This document shows positions 60,241 to 64,000 of a stretch of 64,000 bases of DNA, piece after piece. Location of the stretch: positions 1 to 64,000 of the forward strand of contig JACATO010001125.1 of the NCBI GenBank assembly GCA_018389105.1, given 5' to 3'. The DNA comes from Nautilus pompilius. Lineage: Eukaryota; Mollusca; Cephalopoda; Nautilida; Nautilidae. Made by a program: the position numbers and the translations under genes. The notes under the pieces are model-generated. The model was not told the origin of the DNA and searched no databases. It was given only the letters and a program-made list of their open reading frames with translations. Numbering within the stretch: the first letter of the stretch is position 1; each line of letters opens with the position of its first letter.

Positions 60241-61993
60241 GGTGGGCTGAAAACACTTACAACTCTATCATTTTTCATGTCACGAAAAAGGGAAAAAAAA
60301 TTTTGTCCTTTGACGTTTGCTTCCTTATGTTTTCTTTAAAATGTAGACATGGATTCTCCGACACGCACGGGCACAGGTTTACGCTGATAAGCTATTTATT
60401 TCAAATTCTCACGTCAGTAAATAACATCACGGGGTTGATAACGCGCGCATCTCTGTCGGAAATTGTTGTTTGTTTGTTTTAATCGTTTGCTGTCATCATC
60501 GATATTGCATGAAGTCTTGCAACTCATACGTCTCTAACCCTCCGCATATATCATGTCGGCAGCTCTCTCTTTACGTCCCTTGTACCACTGGTCCTACCCC
60601 AGCCTAGAAGCCATTAGGTAGCTTGTGTTGAACTGGCTGTATGGTAAGTAGTCAGTCAAATATACTGGCACTGCTAAAAAATAAAAAAAAAAAACGCAGT
60701 TTGAGTGATACGGATTTGGCATACATCTCCCATGACTTAACCTATTGCTGAGAAACAACCCCAGGTGGTACACAGAGGGTTAAAATATTTACTGACTTTT
60801 GCTTTTCGCTTATGGTGTACACAACTAACCTGTATCTTAATGATAAAGTAAAATCCGGTGAGAAGCTACCGGAAGTGATGGATAGCGGTGCTTTAGCATA
60901 AGAACGAAGGAAATTCATTCCATAAATTATCGTTGCTCTCTTTGAGTCGTCCTTCCCTCTCTTATGGTATTTACAAGCACTGGAGTTTTACTTTTAAATC
61001 GGCGTGGAGGGAGCTGAGTTGAGGTTGTCACCTATTTCTCACTATCAAAGGCTAAATTTCAATAGGCAGAAAACTCTATAATGTCTACTAGTTGACCAGA
61101 GTGCTATAATTTACAACTAATTGACAAAACACTTAAGAAGACTTGTTGTTTGGCACTGGGGTTGAATCTAATATTTTGATGTATAAGTTTGCTGTTGTTT
61201 TTTTTCTCCCCCCTCCAGCATTAAGCTACACGAATCCAAGTTGATGGCCAACTGAACCTTTCACACTTATTGCAGGATATTTTAATTAGAGATATTTTAA
61301 GACCAATGAAATTCCTATTCTGGCATCTGCCGCAGAATGCAGAACGTTTTTCCCAACTTCAAACCAAAGGTAGAATTTTGGCCTATTCCCAGTTAACGAG
61401 TCTGTCAATGCAAGCAGATGCATCTAATTAAATTCGACTCTACGAAAAAAGATGACTTTTTATCTTTGCATAGGTTAACCAGAGAAAAGAAAAAAACAAA
61501 AAACAAACAAACATATTTATTAATCAACGACATCTGGATTATCCATATTTAAAATACACACACACACACAACACACACACATATATATATATATTTATTA
61601 TCAAAGATGCATTGAAAAACTCTCTATAGAGAGACAGGCCAGTCTTTGTCCCCTCCTTGTTTTTGGTTTTATGATACTAGGATCAGTTTCGATTAAAAGC
61701 TTGGCCAAAATAGAATCGCTGCAGCTAATCCTATCTGACCCTGCACCCTGGACCAACTCCCTCTTAAGTCGGCCCACCTCCCTAATAGTCAAACAGCCAG
61801 TAAAATTATACCTTTAATGGTACATGTGGAAGAAACAATAGTGTGAATGAACTGCTAAATACTGTTCAAAATCATTTCCCCAAAAGTTACGGCGGCCCCT
61901 CCCTTTCCGGGATCGTAAACTTCCAAGAGAAAGATATTTACTTTCTCCTTAACTTAAACAAAATGAACTTGCAGGTGTTTTTCTGATAATCTT

Positions 61994-62024
<31 letters not shown>

Positions 62025-63589
62025 TTTTTGCCAAATGCTCGATAGTGTTTTTTGTTTCATTTTCTTACTCCAGGAGGCATTTGAAGACTTGTCCGTCATT
62101 TGTCTGTTGGATAAGTTTCATGTACATCAGTTTTATAATGGAAACAAGCAAAAAATGCATCACCCAGACTGCTCTCGAAGGCTCAGAACCATGCATGACG
62201 CGTAAATATAAGTTGCCCCTTTTTTTTATTTTGGCGAAAATGATGTCTCAAGAATAGCTAGAGTATGATTCTATTTACATAGCGTAGCCCTCTATATTAT
62301 ATATATATATATATAGAGAGAGAGGTGGTGACAGAAGTTTCCTGTCTTAGAAAAGTTATAGATTGGGGTGTCTGTACTCTCAAACTAGCAGCAACTACGC
62401 GGAGGTTGCCATTTCTCGTGTGGAACATTTGTAATTGCAGACTCTTTGTGTTTTGAACTTGTGGCTGCTGATGGTGTCAGCGACTTCAAGGCTGTTGATT
62501 GAGAGAGACGCAGTAGTCATTAGTTGAAACCACGGAAGAGAGAGAGGAGGAGCCCATGTTGCGGTATTTGCACGGAGATTCTTCATGAGCAATACTAGTT
62601 TCTGTTCTGCCATCTCACCAAGATTCTTAGGAAAGAACTAACTGTTTGCGAACACCCTAACCGGCCTGTTTGTGCTGAATGTGCGTGGGCCTTCTCCATG
62701 CATCCCACCGATTGGGATTCTTTTAAAAATCAGCTCATTGTCCTTCCTCATTGAACACCCTTGTTTCTCTTTGCAGTCGGATAGCCGATGGCGGTTTTCT
62801 GTTTTGCATAACTGTTCGTTCCAGGCTGCACTGTCTCTTATTCTACGGATTATCAGCACCAAGAAGAACATTTATTTGGTGGTTTCTGATCCAAGTCCCT
62901 GGGACTGATTTGGTGTTCAACCTTAGTGTCTAAAGGTTTTCCCCCCGAAGTGGTCAGATGTTGGAATCATCGCATTTGTTGGTTGACCTTGAATCCTTTG
63001 CCTCTTGCTTCATCTTGTTATACATATCTTGCGGTTATTATTATCATTGTGTTTTTTTTAAAAAAAAAAAAAAATTTGCCAACACAGCGAACTTACCTTG
63101 GTGAATCTGGCAGTGCAACTGGGTTTGCCTACCTGCTCTCCTCCCATCCTCCCTCCCTGCTGTTCTGTTTTCCAGACATTTAAGGGTAATTTGTTTTTGT
63201 GATCTGAGAGCTGTTCCCTTCCATATTCCTCTGTTTAAAAGCAAAATCTTACATTGGTGCAAACTAAGGAACAAAATGCTACATTTCATAACATTTTTCC
63301 TTCTTAATGACACTTTCCTCTCTGGCTTTTCTTGCTCCATTATCCCATTTTTCTTTCTTTGTAGTTAGACAATGAACTTTTCGGATTGAGAACTAGATTA
63401 GGGTAATAGCGTTGTAAAGGAATAACAAGATTTGTGCTCTGCGGGGCTTGAATTCACAAATTGCCAAAGAGACTGGTGGTTGCGGAAGATCCCTTCTAGT
63501 TCTGTATGCTTTTCCGGTACTGATCATTAGACCAGGTTAAAGGGAAAAAAAAAAACAATATTTGGTGATTAACAACGGTAGCTAAGCCA
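60241..63589. other. Non-coding stretch, nothing firmly recognised
   Basis: AT-rich, with CA/TA runs near 61556-61592, a TC run near 61992 and TA/GA near 62300. A minus frame at 61601-61792 (63 codons, not starting at ATG) has ordinary protein-like composition but no recognisable family. Intron 2 of the NIDO gene may extend through here. Confidence 0.35.
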
Positions 63590-64000
63590 TCTATGCCAGC
63601 CTTGCGGTTGCAGTACCTAAGAGCGTTGCTTATTTATGGGCACTGTCCTGAGGGGAGAGGGTGGGGTTGGAATGTCGTCAACATCATCTAATGATGATTG
63701 CAAGGCTGTTGCAATAGACACTGGAAGTGCATGACTGTGATCTGGACATTTTTCTCTCCATCCCACGACTGATTTCAGAGACAGTTGTTACGTGGTACTG
63801 AACAACAACACCGCGATTAGAGCCACGCTTCATAGTCTCCACCATCTTTTCCGCATCTTGATACTCCAGATTTAGAACTAACCAAATCACCTTAGTATTA
63901 AAATTTTCCATGAGCAGTTTTTGACAAGCACCATCCCCAACCGCGCTATAACCTGCTCTTCCTCCTAGATGCTGCAACTTAATTTTTTTTCTTCTTTTCT
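63590..64000 (-). pseudogene. Unidentified protein-like reading frame at the window edge (possible exon or decayed retrocopy)
   Basis: On the - strand the frame is open from beyond the window edge (64000) to a stop at 63684. It reads GGRAGYSAVGDGACQKLL, then VIWLVLNLEYQDAEKMVETM and RGVVVQYHVTTVSEISRG, a balanced composition unlike the artefact frames elsewhere. No ATG start is needed, because it remains open upstream. A second frame overlaps the end and continues as REKCPDHSHALPVSIATALQ and DDVDDIPTPPSPLRTVPINK to a stop near 63628, which looks like a natural C-terminus. A single frameshift near 63765 would link them, suggesting a decayed gene copy. I do not recognise the family. Confidence 0.35.

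Overview
The window looks like intronic and intergenic DNA from a large, repeat-rich animal genome. Supporting signs are a split gene with GT-AG introns and an intron of about 34 kb, decayed cut-and-paste transposons, tRNA-derived SINE heads, and very dense GA/TC, ATT and minisatellite arrays. I see no bacterial operon structure. The animal is probably an invertebrate, and a lophotrochozoan such as a mollusc would fit, but no marker here fixes the species and that placement is inference.

One gene is well supported, on the + strand. Its first coding exon (7865-8101) encodes a signal peptide and the start of a NIDO (nidogen-like) domain. Its second coding exon (42200-42499) continues that domain in the same phase. 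The product should be a secreted or extracellular-matrix protein of the alpha-tectorin / SNED1 type. The rest of the domain and the 3' end were not found and probably lie beyond the window. Just upstream of the start codon, three small upstream ORFs are chained by 4-base ATGA overlaps, and the last one runs over the real start codon.

The region from 1 to 7.7 kb is mostly unrecognised sequence with GA and AAT/AAC repeats and one copy of a dispersed repeat. The intron (8.1-42.2 kb) holds an ATT tract, a 1.1 kb pyrimidine-only tract, a 37-bp satellite with a 148-bp higher-order period, a 40-bp satellite, a 49-bp repeat, a 177-bp duplication and a hAT remnant. It also holds at least seven arrays built around the palindrome TGACGTCA (the CRE/ATF octamer) in both orientations, and the last array ends about 100 bp before exon 2. 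After exon 2 come a second, ZBED-like hAT remnant (49.5-50.8 kb), a Tc1/mariner remnant (55.2-55.7 kb), another related array (56.5-56.9 kb), a TC tract (58.5-59.0 kb) and two facing SINE heads (59.6-60.2 kb). At the right edge is a protein-like reading frame on the - strand that I cannot name.

The strongest candidate for something undescribed is the family of CRE-palindrome minisatellites. The same octamer is embedded in different spacers and repeat lengths (about 20, 26, 37, 45 and 86 bp). Some arrays keep the central CpG intact and others have almost completely decayed by CpG-to-TpG/CpA change. Nearly all long low-complexity reading frames in the window, rich in Ser/Leu/Pro or Arg/Glu, are artefacts of TC/GA repeats and are not annotated as genes.
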